This document shows positions 1 to 10,120 of a stretch of 64,000 nucleotides of DNA, piece after piece. A model generated the notes under the pieces. It was not told the origin of the DNA. It did not search any database and was given only the letters and a program-made list of their open reading frames with translations. Location: NCBI GenBank assembly GCA_023653055.1, contig JAMNXR010000003.1:124001-188000 (forward strand). The letters are read 5' to 3'. The position numbers were made by a program, and so were the translations under genes. Within the stretch, counting starts at the first letter, position 1, and the number at the start of each line of letters is the position of its first letter. Source of the DNA: Burkholderiaceae bacterium (lineage in GTDB: Bacteria; Pseudomonadota; Gammaproteobacteria; Burkholderiales; Burkholderiaceae_B).

Positions 1-1020
1 ATGGATGATCGTGCGCGCTCCCTGCTTAAAGCATTAATCGAACGGTACATTGATGACGGCCAGCCCGTCGGTTCCCGCACGCTCTCAAAATTATTCGATT
101 TATCGCCTGCCACCATTCGCAATGTGATGGCGGATCTCGAAGAATTCGGGCTGATTCACAGCCCGCACACGTCAGCCGGACGCGTGCCGACCCCAAAGGG
201 CTACCGCTTGTTTGTCGATACGATGTTGACCGCCAAACCTTTCGAGCTCGCCTCGACCTCCAACGTGCGGGACTTGCAGTCGGCTTCAGACCCCTCGCGT
301 GCCGTCAATGCGGCGGCCTCGATGTTGTCGAGCTTGACGCAATTTGCCGGGGTCGTCTTATCCCCTAAGCGCGCTCAGGTTTTCCGTCAGATCGAGTTTA
401 TCCGGCTCTCGGAAAAGCGTATTCTTCTTATTATTGTTACGCCGGATGGGGACGTACAAAATCGTATTTTGCTTACGCCACGTGACTACAGTAGTACCGC
501 GCTGATCGAGGCCGCTAATTTTTTCAATCACAACTTTGCGGGCAAGTCTTTCGCAGAGGTCAGGCAGACGCTTGCACAAGATCTTGCCCGGCTCCAAGAA
601 GACACGTCCCGTTTGATGCAGGCTGCTGTCGAGGCAGGTGCTGAGGCGGCGGATGAGGTTGAAACCATGGTAATTTCTGGTGAGCGCAGACTGCTTGATG
701 TCAATGAACTTGCGTCTGATATGGACCGTTTACGCAAAACGTTCTCGATGTTCGAGAAAAAAACCGACCTCATGCAGCTGCTTGAAGTCTCCAGCCGCGC
801 ACAAGGCGTTCAAATCTATATTGGTGGCGATTCTGATCTGGTGCCAACCGAGGACTTGTCCGTGATTACGGCCCCCTACAGCATTGACGGTCATGTGATC
901 GGGACGCTAGGTGTTATCGGTCCGACTCGGATGGCCTATGAGCGCGTGATCCCCATTGTCGACATTACGGCGCGCTTGCTTTCCAACGCGCTAAGCCACA
1001 ACTCTTCTGAGCGTTCTTAA
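1..1020 (+). CDS. hrcA: Heat-inducible transcription repressor HrcA
   Basis: HrcA represses chaperone genes by binding CIRCE operators, with GroEL modulating its activity. The 339-residue length is normal for the family. The N-terminal winged helix is clear: [11 protein letters not shown], then [14 protein letters not shown] as recognition helix and [20 protein letters not shown] as wing. A GAF-like middle and a C-terminal dimerisation part with [11 protein letters not shown] follow. The ATG is the first base of the window; [17 protein letters not shown] looks like the usual start, so the gene is probably complete, but its promoter and ribosome binding site lie outside. hemH begins one base after the stop. 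No CIRCE copy (TTAGCACTC-N9-GAGTGCTAA) was seen in this window, so its targets, probably groESL, are elsewhere. Confidence 0.95.
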   Translation: MDDRARSLLKALIERYIDDGQPVGSRTLSKLFDLSPATIRNVMADLEEFGLIHSPHTSAGRVPTPKGYRLFVDTMLTAKPFELASTSNVRDLQSASDPSRAVNAAASMLSSLTQFAGVVLSPKRAQVFRQIEFIRLSEKRILLIIVTPDGDVQNRILLTPRDYSSTALIEAANFFNHNFAGKSFAEVRQTLAQDLARLQEDTSRLMQAAVEAGAEAADEVETMVISGERRLLDVNELASDMDRLRKTFSMFEKKTDLMQLLEVSSRAQGVQIYIGGDSDLVPTEDLSVITAPYSIDGHVIGTLGVIGPTRMAYERVIPIVDITARLLSNALSHNSSERS

Positions 1021-1021
1021 T

Positions 1022-2089
1022 ATGCGATTTTGGCCCGAACCCAAGCGTGCAAAAGCACCTGCCCCTCGTTTTCTACCGTGGCCCAAGCCCTTTACAACAG
1101 CCCGCGTTGGGGTGTTATTGGTCAACCTAGGCACGCCGGATGCACCCACCCCTGCGGCGATTAAACGTTATCTGCGTGAGTTTTTATCTGATCCACGCGT
1201 GATCGAGATCCCTAAGCTTTTGTGGTGGCCGATTTTGAATGGTCCGATACTGTTGGCGCGTCCACGTAAGCTCGCGCCGCGTTATCAGAGTATTTGGATG
1301 GAGGAGGGTTCGCCGCTGTTGGTCTATACCCAGCGACAGACAGAGGGTTTGCGCAAAGTCTTTGCTGAACGGGGCCTCGCGGTCGAGGTTGAGACGGGCA
1401 TGCGCTATGGCAATCCTTCGATCAAGAGCGCCATGATGTCTTTGCGTGACCGTGGCTGCGAAAACATCTTGGTGGTTCCCCTTTATCCACAATACGCCTC
1501 CAGCACAACCGCCACCGTGGTGGATGCTGTCACGCAGGTGGCCGCTCATCTGCGCGACCAACCCGCGATGCGTTTTATTAAGCGCTTTCATACGCACCCC
1601 TCTTTTATCAAGCCTTTGGGTGATAAGATCGCGGCTTTTTGGGCTGAGCATGGCCGGCCACAAAAGTTGGTGATGAGCTTTCATGGTTTGCCCCAACAAT
1701 GCGTCAATATGGGCGATCCATACTGCAAGGACTCTTACGAGACGGCTCGCGCCCTCGCGTTGCATCTCGGGTTGACTGACGAGCAGTATCTCGTAACATT
1801 TCAAAGCCGTTTTGGGCCGGCCAAATGGTTGGAGCCCTACACCGAACCTACCGTCGAACGTCTTGCAAAAGAGGGTGTCACCGAGATCGATGTCGTGTGC
1901 CCGGGCTTTTTGGCGGATTGTCTTGAGACGCTTGAGGAAATCTCGATTGAGGTGGGGGATACGTTTAAGCATGCTGGCGGCAAGCAGTTTCGTTATATCT
2001 CAGCCTTAAATGATGATCCGGCTTGGATTCGCGCGCTGGCTGATATGGTTGAGGGACATCTTCAAGGCTGGCCGATCCGCGCCGAATAA
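1022..2089 (+). CDS. hemH: Ferrochelatase
   Basis: Ferrochelatase inserts Fe2+ into protoporphyrin IX, the last step of protoheme synthesis, at the inner face of the cytoplasmic membrane. The 355-residue product has the opening VGVLLVNLGTPDAPT (about 29-43), the active-site His in MSFHGLPQ (His221) and the signature PGFLADCLETLEEI near the C-terminus with the conserved acidic residues. The first 28 residues are a basic, Pro-rich extension before the core. The start is one base after the hrcA stop, so translation is probably coupled to hrcA. Heme supply fits the several cytochromes and the catalase-peroxidase in the window. Confidence 0.95.
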   Translation: MRFWPEPKRAKAPAPRFLPWPKPFTTARVGVLLVNLGTPDAPTPAAIKRYLREFLSDPRVIEIPKLLWWPILNGPILLARPRKLAPRYQSIWMEEGSPLLVYTQRQTEGLRKVFAERGLAVEVETGMRYGNPSIKSAMMSLRDRGCENILVVPLYPQYASSTTATVVDAVTQVAAHLRDQPAMRFIKRFHTHPSFIKPLGDKIAAFWAEHGRPQKLVMSFHGLPQQCVNMGDPYCKDSYETARALALHLGLTDEQYLVTFQSRFGPAKWLEPYTEPTVERLAKEGVTEIDVVCPGFLADCLETLEEISIEVGDTFKHAGGKQFRYISALNDDPAWIRALADMVEGHLQGWPIRAE

Positions 2090-2125
2090 ATTCGCTGAAA
2101 TCCGGTGAATTATTTTGTGTTTTCT

Positions 2126-2153
2126 CTTGAATATGGGGATTTTGCCCCCAAAT
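2126..2153 (+). promoter_or_regulatory. Probable sigma-32 promoter upstream of grpE
   Basis: The sequence holds CTTGAA (2126-2131), 14 bases, then CCCCAAAT (2146-2153). This resembles the heat-shock consensus CTTGAAA-N11-16-CCCCATNT. It lies about 35 bases before the grpE start in the hemH-grpE gap, so grpE can be heat-induced apart from hrcA-hemH. Assigned by motif only. Confidence 0.7.
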
Positions 2154-2187
2154 GCCTTATTAACAATGCATTTTTCTGGAGAAGACC

Positions 2188-2751
2188 ATGACGTCTCAAA
2201 ACGGTTCCGCGGACGCTCAGTCCGGCGCAGTCCACCAAGACAAACAGTCCTCGGGCGCCGAGGCGGCTCAGACTGAGGGCGAGTCCCTGGATCCGATCGA
2301 GCAGCTGGAGGCCGAATTGGCGGCAGCACTCGCTTTGGTGTCCGAGCATAAAGACCAGGTTCTTCGTGCGCACGCCGAGATGGAAAACGTACGTCGTCGC
2401 GCGCAGGACGAGGTATCAAAAGCACGCAAATTCGGCATCGAGTCTTTCGCTGAGAGCATGGTGCCGGTCAAAGACAGTCTTGAGGCTGCCTTAGCGCAGA
2501 CCGAGCAAAGCCAAGAAGATATGCGAGCAGGCATTGAAATGACCCTCAAACAGCTGGTCACGGGCTTTGAACGTAATCACCTCAAGGAAATTGCGCCAGC
2601 CTCCGGCACGAAATTTGACCCACATCAGCATCAGGCTATTGCCACCATTCCGGCGGAGCAAGAGGCCAATACGGTCGTTCAAACTCTGCAAAAAGGGTAT
2701 TTGATCGCGGATCGCGTGTTGCGCCCGGCGCTTGTCACTGTGGCAGCCTAA
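2188..2751 (+). CDS. grpE: Nucleotide exchange factor GrpE
   Basis: GrpE is the cytoplasmic co-chaperone that drives ADP release from DnaK. The 187-residue product has an acidic, low-complexity N-terminus (about 1-35), a long coiled coil with [16 protein letters not shown] and [20 protein letters not shown], then the beta-sheet head with FDPHQHQAI and the C-terminal signature [21 protein letters not shown]. The ATG follows CTGGAGAAGACC, a good ribosome binding site. It has its own heat-shock promoter and sits 121 bases upstream of dnaK, its partner. Confidence 0.96.
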   Translation: MTSQNGSADAQSGAVHQDKQSSGAEAAQTEGESLDPIEQLEAELAAALALVSEHKDQVLRAHAEMENVRRRAQDEVSKARKFGIESFAESMVPVKDSLEAALAQTEQSQEDMRAGIEMTLKQLVTGFERNHLKEIAPASGTKFDPHQHQAIATIPAEQEANTVVQTLQKGYLIADRVLRPALVTVAA

Positions 2752-2754
2752 GTG

Positions 2755-2772
2755 TTCAAAAACGTTTTTGAA
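2755..2772. repeat. Perfect 18-bp palindrome between grpE and dnaK
   Basis: TTCAAAAACGTTTTTGAA is an exact palindrome three bases after the grpE stop. It is AT-rich and lacks a GC stem followed by a T run, so it is a weak terminator at best. It could be an operator or an mRNA 3'-end stabiliser. It lies 20 bases upstream of the dnaK sigma-32 promoter. Confidence 0.5.
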
Positions 2773-2792
2773 TGAAAAAAGATGGATTTGGG

Positions 2793-2820
2793 CTTGAAAT
2801 CATCGATTTGCGCCCCATCT
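2793..2820 (+). promoter_or_regulatory. Sigma-32 promoter of dnaK
   Basis: CTTGAAA (2793-2799), a 13-base spacer, then CCCCATCT (2813-2820): an essentially perfect match to the sigma-32 consensus. Transcription would start near 2828, leaving a leader of about 45 bases before dnaK. No CIRCE element is present, so dnaK appears to be under sigma-32 control rather than HrcA. Confidence 0.85.
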
Positions 2821-2872
2821 TCTACTCATTCAGGTATTTCACTTCATTTTGATATTTTAAAGGACCTTCACC

Positions 2873-4816
2873 ATGGGTAAGATAATCGGTATCGACCTTG
2901 GCACTACCAACAGCTGCGTGGCCGTCATGGATGGCAATCAGGTCAAAATCCTGGAAAACGCTGAAGGCGCCCGCACCACACCTTCGATCGTCGCCTATAT
3001 GGAAGACGGCGAGACCTTGGTGGGCGCTCCTGCTAAGCGTCAGGCAGTCACCAATCCAACCAACACGTTGTACGCCGTCAAGCGTCTGATCGGCCGCAAG
3101 TTTTCCGAAGATGCTGTGCAAAAAGACATTCACCTCATGCCTTACAAAATTGTCAAAGCTGACAATGGCGATGCATGGGTTGAGGCTCAAAACAAAAAGC
3201 TCGCGCCTTCACAGGTCGCAGCAGATGTGTTGCGCAAAATGAAAAAGACCGCTGAGGATTTTCTCGGCGAAGAAGTGACAGAGGCCGTCATTACGGTGCC
3301 TGCTTACTTCAATGACAGCCAACGCCAGGCGACCAAAGACGCTGGCCGTATTGCTGGTTTGGACGTCAAGCGCATCATCAACGAACCGACTGCCGCTGCG
3401 TTGGCGTTCGGAATGGACAAGATGGAAAAAGGCGATCGTAAGATTGCGGTCTATGACTTGGGCGGTGGTACGTTCGATATTTCGATTATCGAAATCGCCG
3501 ATGTCGATGGTGAAAAGCAATTCGAGGTCTTGTCGACCAATGGCGACACCTTCTTGGGTGGTGAGGACTTTGACCAGCGCATCATCGAATACGTGATTGG
3601 CGAGTTCAAAAAAGAGCAGGGCGTAGACCTCTCCAAAGACGTGCTCGCGTTGCAGCGCCTGAAAGAAGCTGCTGAAAAGGCAAAGATTGAGTTGTCTTCC
3701 AGTCAGCAGACTGAAATCAACTTGCCTTACATCACTGCGGATGCTTCAGGTCCCAAGCACTTGAATCTGAAAATGACCCGTGCCAAGCTCGAGTCGTTAG
3801 TCGAGGAACTGATCGCTCGCACGATCGAGCCTTGCCGTATTGCGATCAAAGACGCTGGCGTCAAAGTCAGCGAAATTGATGACGTCATCTTGGTAGGCGG
3901 TATGACGCGCATGCCTAAGGTGCAGGAAAAGGTCAAAGAGTTCTTTGGTCGCGATCCACGCAAAGACGTCAACCCAGACGAGGCTGTCGCTGCAGGTGCG
4001 GCGATTCAGGGTTCGGTGTTGTCTGGTGATCGTAAAGACGTGTTGTTGTTGGACGTGACACCTTTGTCACTTGGTATTGAAACGCTCGGTGGCGTGATGA
4101 CCAAGATGATCACAAAGAACACGACCATTCCAACCCGTCACTCACAGGTGTTTTCCACAGCGGATGATAATCAGCCTGCCGTGACCATCAAGGTGTTCCA
4201 AGGTGAGCGCGAAATCGCTGCTGGCAACAAGACGTTGGGTGAGTTCAACCTCGAAGGTATTCCACCTGCTTCACGTGGTACGCCACAGATCGAAGTGACC
4301 TTTGATATCGATGCAAACGGTATCGTGCACGTGTCCGCTAAAGACAAAGGCACAGGCAAGGAAAACAAGATCACGATTCAGGCAAACTCAGGTCTGACCG
4401 AAGACGAGATCCAGCGCATGGTGAAAGACGCTGAGGCAAATGCTGAGGAAGATCACCGCATGGCTGAGTTGGCGATGGCGCGTAATAGTGCGGATGCTTT
4501 AGTGCACGCTACACGCAAGTCGTTGACGGAGTATGGTGACAAGCTTGAGGCAGAAGAGAAAACAGCGATCGAAGCTGCAATCACGGACGTCGAGGAAGTC
4601 TTGAAAAATGGCTCAGACAAAGCAGCGATCGACGCCAAAGTCGAATTGTTATCGGCTGCTTCGCAAAAGCTCGGTGAAAAGATGTACGCCGATGCTCAAG
4701 CTGCTCAGGCTGCTGCGCAGAGCGGTGCAGGCGCAGGCCCTGAGGCCGGTGCCAAACCCGCGGATGACAATGTGGTCGATGCTGAGTTCAAAGAAGTCAA
4801 GCGCGATCAAAAGTGA
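2873..4816 (+). CDS. dnaK: Chaperone DnaK (Hsp70)
   Basis: ATP-dependent Hsp70 chaperone working with DnaJ and GrpE on unfolded proteins in the cytoplasm. At 647 residues it is full length. The ATPase domain has the phosphate-1 motif [14 protein letters not shown] (about 5-18), [15 protein letters not shown], phosphate-2 [10 protein letters not shown] and the adenosine motif [14 protein letters not shown]. The linker [19 protein letters not shown] leads to the substrate-binding domain, an alpha-helical lid and an Ala/Gly-rich tail ending in VVDAEFKEV. The start follows AAAGGACC. A strong terminator lies between it and dnaJ, so dnaJ is likely expressed by partial read-through or its own promoter. 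Confidence 0.98.
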   Translation: MGKIIGIDLGTTNSCVAVMDGNQVKILENAEGARTTPSIVAYMEDGETLVGAPAKRQAVTNPTNTLYAVKRLIGRKFSEDAVQKDIHLMPYKIVKADNGDAWVEAQNKKLAPSQVAADVLRKMKKTAEDFLGEEVTEAVITVPAYFNDSQRQATKDAGRIAGLDVKRIINEPTAAALAFGMDKMEKGDRKIAVYDLGGGTFDISIIEIADVDGEKQFEVLSTNGDTFLGGEDFDQRIIEYVIGEFKKEQGVDLSKDVLALQRLKEAAEKAKIELSSSQQTEINLPYITADASGPKHLNLKMTRAKLESLVEELIARTIEPCRIAIKDAGVKVSEIDDVILVGGMTRMPKVQEKVKEFFGRDPRKDVNPDEAVAAGAAIQGSVLSGDRKDVLLLDVTPLSLGIETLGGVMTKMITKNTTIPTRHSQVFSTADDNQPAVTIKVFQGEREIAAGNKTLGEFNLEGIPPASRGTPQIEVTFDIDANGIVHVSAKDKGTGKENKITIQANSGLTEDEIQRMVKDAEANAEEDHRMAELAMARNSADALVHATRKSLTEYGDKLEAEEKTAIEAAITDVEEVLKNGSDKAAIDAKVELLSAASQKLGEKMYADAQAAQAAAQSGAGAGPEAGAKPADDNVVDAEFKEVKRDQK

Positions 4817-4838
4817 TCGCCTAGACTCATAAATGATT

Positions 4839-4878
4839 CGCCCGGGACTCTTTTAGAGCATCCCGGGCGCATTTTTTT
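4839..4878 (+). terminator. Rho-independent terminator after dnaK
   Basis: The perfect 9-bp stem CGCCCGGGA (4839-4847) / TCCCGGGCG (4861-4869) encloses a 13-base loop and is followed by CA and seven T residues. It ends 39 bases before dnaJ and should set a dnaK:dnaJ transcript ratio. Confidence 0.9.
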
Positions 4879-4917
4879 GCCCACCTTCATACTGTTTGAA
4901 TAAAAGAGCCTGAGATC

Positions 4918-6042
4918 ATGGCAAAACGCGATTTTTATGAAACCCTTGGCGTTGCTAAAAACGCCTCGGAAGATGACCTTAAAAAAGCCTACCGTAAGCT
5001 GGCGATGAAATACCATCCGGATCGCAATCCGGACAGCAAAGAAGCTGAAGAAAAATTTAAGCAAGCCAAAGAGGCTTACGAAATTTTGTCTGATGACAAT
5101 AAGCGTGCTGCGTATGATCGTTATGGACACGCGGGCGTCGATCCAAATGCCGCAGGCATGGGTGGTGCGGGCGGCGCTGGTTTTAGTGATTCTTTTGGCG
5201 ATATTTTTGGCGAAATTTTCGGTGCCGGACGTCGCGGCGGCGGTGGTGGGCCACAGGTTTACCGCGGCGCAGACCTCAAATACGCGATGGAAATTACCCT
5301 TGAACAGGCGGCTAACGGTTTTGATACCGAAATCCGCGTACCAAGTTGGGAAAATTGTGAGATTTGCAAAGGTAGCGGGGCCAAGTCAGGCACAACACCT
5401 AAAACGTGTCGTACTTGCGGTGGCTCTGGTGCGGTGCGCATGCAGCAAGGCTTTTTCAGCGTGCAGCAAACGTGTCCAACTTGTCACGGAAGTGGCAAGG
5501 AAATCACGGATCCTTGTGTGTCATGTGATGGTGTAGGACGGACACGTCGCAATAAAACACTTCAGGTCAAAATTCCTGCGGGTATTGATGACGGGATGCG
5601 TATCCGCTCCTCAGGTAATGGTGAACCTGGCATCAACGGTGGACCTTCCGGTGACTTGTATGTGGAGATCCATATCAAGGAACACAAGATTTTCCAACGA
5701 GAAAATGATGACTTGCATTGCGAGATGACCATTCCTTTTACGACCGCTGCGCTCGGTGGCGAAATTCAAGTGCCTACATTGAATGGCAAAGCCGAGATCA
5801 CGATTCCCGAAGGCACACAGTCCGGTAAAACATTCAGGCTGCGTGGCAAGGGCATCAAAGGCGTTCGGGGCGCATACCCAGGGGACTTGTACTGTCACTT
5901 TGTTGTGGAAACTCCTGTCAAGCTGACAGACGAGCAGAAAGCAATCCTGCGTCAGTTCGAGACTTCCTTGACAGAAGGTGGCGAGCGTCATTCTCCTCAG
6001 AGCAAGTCATGGACCGATCGTGTTAAGGATTTTTTCTCTTAA
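4918..6042 (+). CDS. dnaJ: Chaperone DnaJ (Hsp40)
   Basis: Co-chaperone that delivers substrates to DnaK and stimulates its ATPase. The 374-residue protein has all type I features: a J-domain with HPD at 33-35, a Gly/Phe-rich linker (about 76-115), four CxxCxGxG zinc motifs ([32 protein letters not shown]) and the C-terminal substrate domains with [20 protein letters not shown]. The ATG lies 39 bases after the dnaK terminator. It is followed by a hairpin terminator facing the convergent M16 protease gene. Confidence 0.97.
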   Translation: MAKRDFYETLGVAKNASEDDLKKAYRKLAMKYHPDRNPDSKEAEEKFKQAKEAYEILSDDNKRAAYDRYGHAGVDPNAAGMGGAGGAGFSDSFGDIFGEIFGAGRRGGGGGPQVYRGADLKYAMEITLEQAANGFDTEIRVPSWENCEICKGSGAKSGTTPKTCRTCGGSGAVRMQQGFFSVQQTCPTCHGSGKEITDPCVSCDGVGRTRRNKTLQVKIPAGIDDGMRIRSSGNGEPGINGGPSGDLYVEIHIKEHKIFQRENDDLHCEMTIPFTTAALGGEIQVPTLNGKAEITIPEGTQSGKTFRLRGKGIKGVRGAYPGDLYCHFVVETPVKLTDEQKAILRQFETSLTEGGERHSPQSKSWTDRVKDFFS

Positions 6043-6066
6043 GCATCGCGTCTGTTATCCATGAAT

Positions 6067-6101
6067 AAGGGCCGAATCTTCGTTTGAGATTCGGCCCTTT
6101 T
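6067..6101. terminator. Bidirectional terminator between dnaJ and the M16 protease
   Basis: A 13-bp stem, AAGGGCCGAATCT (6067-6079) with AGATTCGGCCCTT (6087-6099), has a 7-base loop. It ends in TTTT on the plus strand and has A residues on the other side, so it can serve the two converging genes. Confidence 0.88.
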
Positions 6102-6130
6102 CACTTAAAGCATATCCTCAGATCATCTTA

Positions 6131-8881
6131 CTACTGCTTCTTTTCAAAATCTCCCGCCGCCACACTGCTGAACTCTGCAGGCTTGAGATATTTGCGTATC
6201 ACGGTATTGACTTGCTCGGCAGAGAGCGTGGATAGTTTGCGATCCAGTTCGGCCGCCCAGGCAAATGTTCGGCCCGTGTCAAGGTAGTTGATCCAGGCCC
6301 CAGTCAAACCATTGTCCTGAGCACGCGCCAGCTTGCGATAGTTGAGCAATGCTTTGATCCCGTCTTGCACTTCAGTCTGGTTGAAACCGTCCTTCAGCAC
6401 CCGCTCAAACTCTTCGCGAATGGCGGCTTCAACTTTGTTACGGTTTTCTGGCGAAAAGATGGCATACACCCCCCAAGAACCACTTGGCTCGAAGGCCGAG
6501 ACGTTCAGTCGGGTCCGTACGTTGTAGGACAGACCTTCTTTTTCACGGACGCGCAGCCATAATCTTGAGGTCTCAGAGGTCCCGAGCAAAAAGTTTGCTA
6601 AGGACAGCGCTGCGTAATCCGCATCAGTATCTTGCATCTTTAAGGGCATCGCTGCTGTGTAAAACGCATTGGCTTTGTCGGGGGTGAGCGCTTGCATTTG
6701 AGCAGGTTTGATGTCGCGATAAGGTTGCGGGATACGTGCATAGGCTTGTCCGGCGCCCCATTGATTGAGAGATGCTGTGAGTGTGGCCTGTAGAGACGCG
6801 GGATCAAAACTACCCACAGCCGCACCCATTGCGTGCGCAGCGCCATAAAATGTTTGATGGAAGGTGACTAAGGACTCACGCTTAAGTGCCTCGACAGTGG
6901 CAAGCGACTCATCAAAGCTAGGTTGATAACGAATGTCATCTTTGGGCCAGGGATTGTCATGACGTGAAAGCATGCGTGTGGCTATCGCTGTAGGCTCGGT
7001 CATTGAGCTCTTGATCGAGGTCAGCAGCTTAGCTTTGTATTCATCGACTTCTGCTTGCGGAAAGTTTGCCTGACGGGCAGTATCCAGCACAAATTGAACG
7101 AGCGCATCGATATTGGCGCGTGTCGTAGACAAGCTGATGTTGAGCGTTGCACCAGAGCCAGATACGCTGACTTGACCGCCCAGCGCATCAATCCGATCCT
7201 TGATTTGTTGGCGCGTGAGCTGAGCCGTGCCGCTTAGCAAAAGATCTGGCGTTGCAATCGAGGCGATCCGTTGCCCCTTGAGCGAGCTCACATCACCAAA
7301 ATGCAGTTGAATCACGGTCTGAACGCGCTCTCCACGAGACTCTTTTGGCAATAGCGCGAGCTGTATGGAGCCATTTGTCAGTTTGACCGTTTTGCGCTGC
7401 GTGCGCTGGTCAATATTTTTTGGATCAGGATCAAAGGCTTCAGCTTGTTTCAGTTGTGCGTCGCCGACATAGTCTTTGAGCTCTGCAGCTAAGTCAGGTT
7501 TGCTCAGTGCAGGTGAGCGCAGCGGCTTTTCAGTGGGGATGTATTGACCCTCTGTACGATTAGATTGTGTCAGATAAAGATCGGCTGCTTGTTGAACCTG
7601 GGCCAGCGTGACGGCACGGATGCGATCACGCGCCAGAAACCAGAGGCGCCAATCACCCACTGCAGCGGCTTCGGATAAGCCTGCGCTTACTTTTTGGGCA
7701 TCACTGAACATTTGCTCCCAAGATTTCAACCATTGATTACGGACACGGTCTAACTCTTCTTGGGTAAACGGATGTTGAGCCAGTGACTCGAGCGTCTGGA
7801 CGAGCGTCTTGAGCGAGGCGGCCTGGTCCATGCCAGGTTGCAGACTTGCCCCAAACATCACGGTGCCAGGCGCAGTGCGATCCATGGTAAAGCCAAACAC
7901 GCTTGCGGCTTGTTTGGTGGGGACCATTGCTTTATAGAGGCGTCCCGAAGGGGTGTCGGAAACGATCATGCTGGCTAAATCGATTGCGGCGAAATCTTTG
8001 TGTGCGGCCGAAGGCACATGGTACATCGCTGCGACCAGAGGCGCGCCGCCTACGCGTCGCAAAATGACACTGCGCTCGCCGTCTTGTACAGGGTCTGTCG
8101 TGTACTCGGGGGGAAGCGTGCGGGAGGGACGTGGGATGCTTCCAAACGATTTCATCACATCGGCCAGAACAGTCGGTGTGTCAAACTTACCGGTCACAAT
8201 CAGCACGGCGTTGTCAGGCTGGTAGTACGTTTTGTAAAAAGCACGCAGTTGTCCAATGTCGACATTTTCAACATCTGAGCGCGCACCAATAGGCGTCTTG
8301 CCGTAGTTGTGCCACTCGTAGGCAATACTGAGCATCTTTTGCCACAGTATGCGAAAGGGGTTGTTTTCACCACTCTCCATTTCATTTCGAACAACCGTCA
8401 TTTCGGTGTCCAGATCTTCGCGCTTGATGCTGGCATTGATCATGGCATCCGCCTGCCAGTTTAAGTACCAAGCAAGCGTATCGGGATTGGCGGCAAAGCT
8501 TGCGTAATAGTTGGTGCGGTCTACGGAAGTCGTACCGTTGGCCTGAAGCCCCCGTTTTGAAAACTCACCAAGCGAGTTTGGCATAGTGGGTGTGCCCTTA
8601 AAGAGCATATGCTCAAGCAAATGGGCCATCCCCGTTTCGCCGTAGTTTTCATGGCGAGAGCCCACTAAATACGTCATGTTGACTGTCGTGGTGGGCTTGG
8701 ATTCGTCTGGCGCGAGCAAAATACGCAAACCATTGGATTCGAGACGGTATTCGGTAATTCCTTCAACGCTAGTCACCTTGGTGACACCAGCGGGAATGGC
8801 AGCGGCCATTGAGTGAGTTCCAATTAAGGCGAACGCGGCACCAATAAGGGTGCGCTTCAGGGCGTCAGTGAACAGCGACAT
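6131..8881 (-). CDS. Periplasmic M16 (pitrilysin/insulinase family) zinc protease
   Basis: Large exported zinc metallopeptidase of family M16; the substrate is unknown. The start at 8881 (MSLFTDALKRTLIGAAFALIG) is preferred to an in-frame ATG 13 codons upstream because it gives a clean signal peptide, cut near SMAAA, and has AGGA about 8 bases before it. The 916-residue product has two M16 units. The first carries the inverted zinc motif HLLEH (87-91) in GMAHLLEHMLFKGT and the downstream Glu region TVVRNEMESGENNP. The second, from about residue 480, has no HxxEH and is the usual inactive half. It ends a minus-strand run after MoxR, GNAT and VWA genes, 69 bases after the VWA stop. Confidence 0.92.
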   Translation of the reverse strand: MSLFTDALKRTLIGAAFALIGTHSMAAAIPAGVTKVTSVEGITEYRLESNGLRILLAPDESKPTTTVNMTYLVGSRHENYGETGMAHLLEHMLFKGTPTMPNSLGEFSKRGLQANGTTSVDRTNYYASFAANPDTLAWYLNWQADAMINASIKREDLDTEMTVVRNEMESGENNPFRILWQKMLSIAYEWHNYGKTPIGARSDVENVDIGQLRAFYKTYYQPDNAVLIVTGKFDTPTVLADVMKSFGSIPRPSRTLPPEYTTDPVQDGERSVILRRVGGAPLVAAMYHVPSAAHKDFAAIDLASMIVSDTPSGRLYKAMVPTKQAASVFGFTMDRTAPGTVMFGASLQPGMDQAASLKTLVQTLESLAQHPFTQEELDRVRNQWLKSWEQMFSDAQKVSAGLSEAAAVGDWRLWFLARDRIRAVTLAQVQQAADLYLTQSNRTEGQYIPTEKPLRSPALSKPDLAAELKDYVGDAQLKQAEAFDPDPKNIDQRTQRKTVKLTNGSIQLALLPKESRGERVQTVIQLHFGDVSSLKGQRIASIATPDLLLSGTAQLTRQQIKDRIDALGGQVSVSGSGATLNISLSTTRANIDALVQFVLDTARQANFPQAEVDEYKAKLLTSIKSSMTEPTAIATRMLSRHDNPWPKDDIRYQPSFDESLATVEALKRESLVTFHQTFYGAAHAMGAAVGSFDPASLQATLTASLNQWGAGQAYARIPQPYRDIKPAQMQALTPDKANAFYTAAMPLKMQDTDADYAALSLANFLLGTSETSRLWLRVREKEGLSYNVRTRLNVSAFEPSGSWGVYAIFSPENRNKVEAAIREEFERVLKDGFNQTEVQDGIKALLNYRKLARAQDNGLTGAWINYLDTGRTFAWAAELDRKLSTLSAEQVNTVIRKYLKPAEFSSVAAGDFEKKQ

Positions 8882-8950
8882 GTGAGGGTCCTGAAAGAAA
8901 CATCGAACCCGTTGGAGCACTGGCGCCCCAAATGGTTCACTTTTGAATGC

Positions 8951-10120
8951 TTACTTGGACAATAACCGCATCGCTTGCTCAATGCCGGAAACGGTCACAG
9001 GAAACATTTTGTCCTGGACAATATTGCGGATGATGGAAATCGATTGACGATATTGCCAGGAAGCTTGAGGTTCGGGGTTGAGCCAAACGGTTTTAGGCCA
9101 AGCATTGACCATGCGCTGCAACCATTCAGCGCCGGGTTCCTTGTTGTAATGCTCGACCGAACCGCCTGGCTGCAAAATTTCATAGGGACTCATGGTCGCG
9201 TCGCCCACAAAAATCAGTCTCCAGTCTGCGTTAAATTTGCGCAGGACATCCCAGGTTTCAAAGCGCTCCATTTGTCGGCGGCGATTCGATTTCCAAAGGT
9301 GCTCGTACGGGCAATTATGAAAATAGTACACCTCAAGATTTCTAAATTCGCTGCTAGCAGCTGAAAACAATTCTTCGACACGCGAGATGTGATCGTCCAT
9401 GCTGCCACCTACATCCAGCAACATCAGGACTTTTACATTGTTGTGGCGCTCGGGCACCATTTTGATGTCGAGATAGCCTGCGTTACGGGCGGTGCTCGCA
9501 ATGGTGTCACCCAGATCCAATTCAAAGTCTGAACCTTCGCGCGCAAAGCGTCTGAGGCGTCTGAGGGCAATCTTAAAATTACGGGTGCCCAGCTCAATTG
9601 AGTCATCGTAGTCTTTAAAGTTACGCTCATCCCATACTTTGACTGCTGAACGGCTACCACCGGTGCCGCCCACACGAATGCCCTCGGGATGTGAGCCACT
9701 GTTGCCAAACGGCGACGTGCCTCCTGTCCCGATCCATTTGCTGCCACCCTGATGACGTCCTTTTTGTTCTTCGAGGCGCTCTTTGAACATCTCCATCAGC
9801 TTGTCCCAGCCGTGCTTTTCAAGTTCAGCCTTTTGCTCGGGGGTGAGGCGCTTTTCAAGCTCCGCAACTAGCCAGTCCAACGGGATTTTTTTTCCTGCAG
9901 GGAGCTTTTGTTCGAGGCTGCGGTAATACGTAGCAAAGGCACGATCAAAACGATCAAAGAGTGTTTCATCTTTGATCAAGGTGGTCCGCGCGAGGTAGTA
10001 AAAATCCTCAAGCTTGGGCGGCATGATCGGACTTGACAATGCTTCGAGCAGTGTCAGGTACTCCTTGACTGAAACAAGGAGTTTTTGCGTGCGTAAGTGA
10101 TAAAAGAAGTCAACTAGCAT
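8951..10120 (-). CDS. VWA-domain protein, CoxE-like partner of MoxR ATPase
   Basis: The 389-residue cytoplasmic protein has no signal peptide or membrane segment. The C-terminal half is a von Willebrand A fold with a MIDAS motif DVGGS (236-240) after a hydrophobic strand VKVLMLL; the Gly in place of the middle Ser is a common variant of DxSxS in this family. The central part is Gly-rich and flexible (about 120-158), and the N-terminus is helical. Such proteins act with MoxR AAA+ ATPases as metal-insertion or assembly chaperones; the client here is unknown. The start overlaps the GNAT gene by 11 bases, giving tight translational coupling. Two cytochrome c genes lie divergently nearby, but a link is only a guess. 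Confidence 0.87.
   Translation of the reverse strand: MLVDFFYHLRTQKLLVSVKEYLTLLEALSSPIMPPKLEDFYYLARTTLIKDETLFDRFDRAFATYYRSLEQKLPAGKKIPLDWLVAELEKRLTPEQKAELEKHGWDKLMEMFKERLEEQKGRHQGGSKWIGTGGTSPFGNSGSHPEGIRVGGTGGSRSAVKVWDERNFKDYDDSIELGTRNFKIALRRLRRFAREGSDFELDLGDTIASTARNAGYLDIKMVPERHNNVKVLMLLDVGGSMDDHISRVEELFSAASSEFRNLEVYYFHNCPYEHLWKSNRRRQMERFETWDVLRKFNADWRLIFVGDATMSPYEILQPGGSVEHYNKEPGAEWLQRMVNAWPKTVWLNPEPQASWQYRQSISIIRNIVQDKMFPVTVSGIEQAMRLLSK

Noticed and set aside
1184-1972. 262-codon open frame on the minus strand inside hemH
   Set aside because: It lies wholly opposite a strongly conserved ferrochelatase, has no ribosome binding site and encodes no recognisable motif; a shadow of codon bias.
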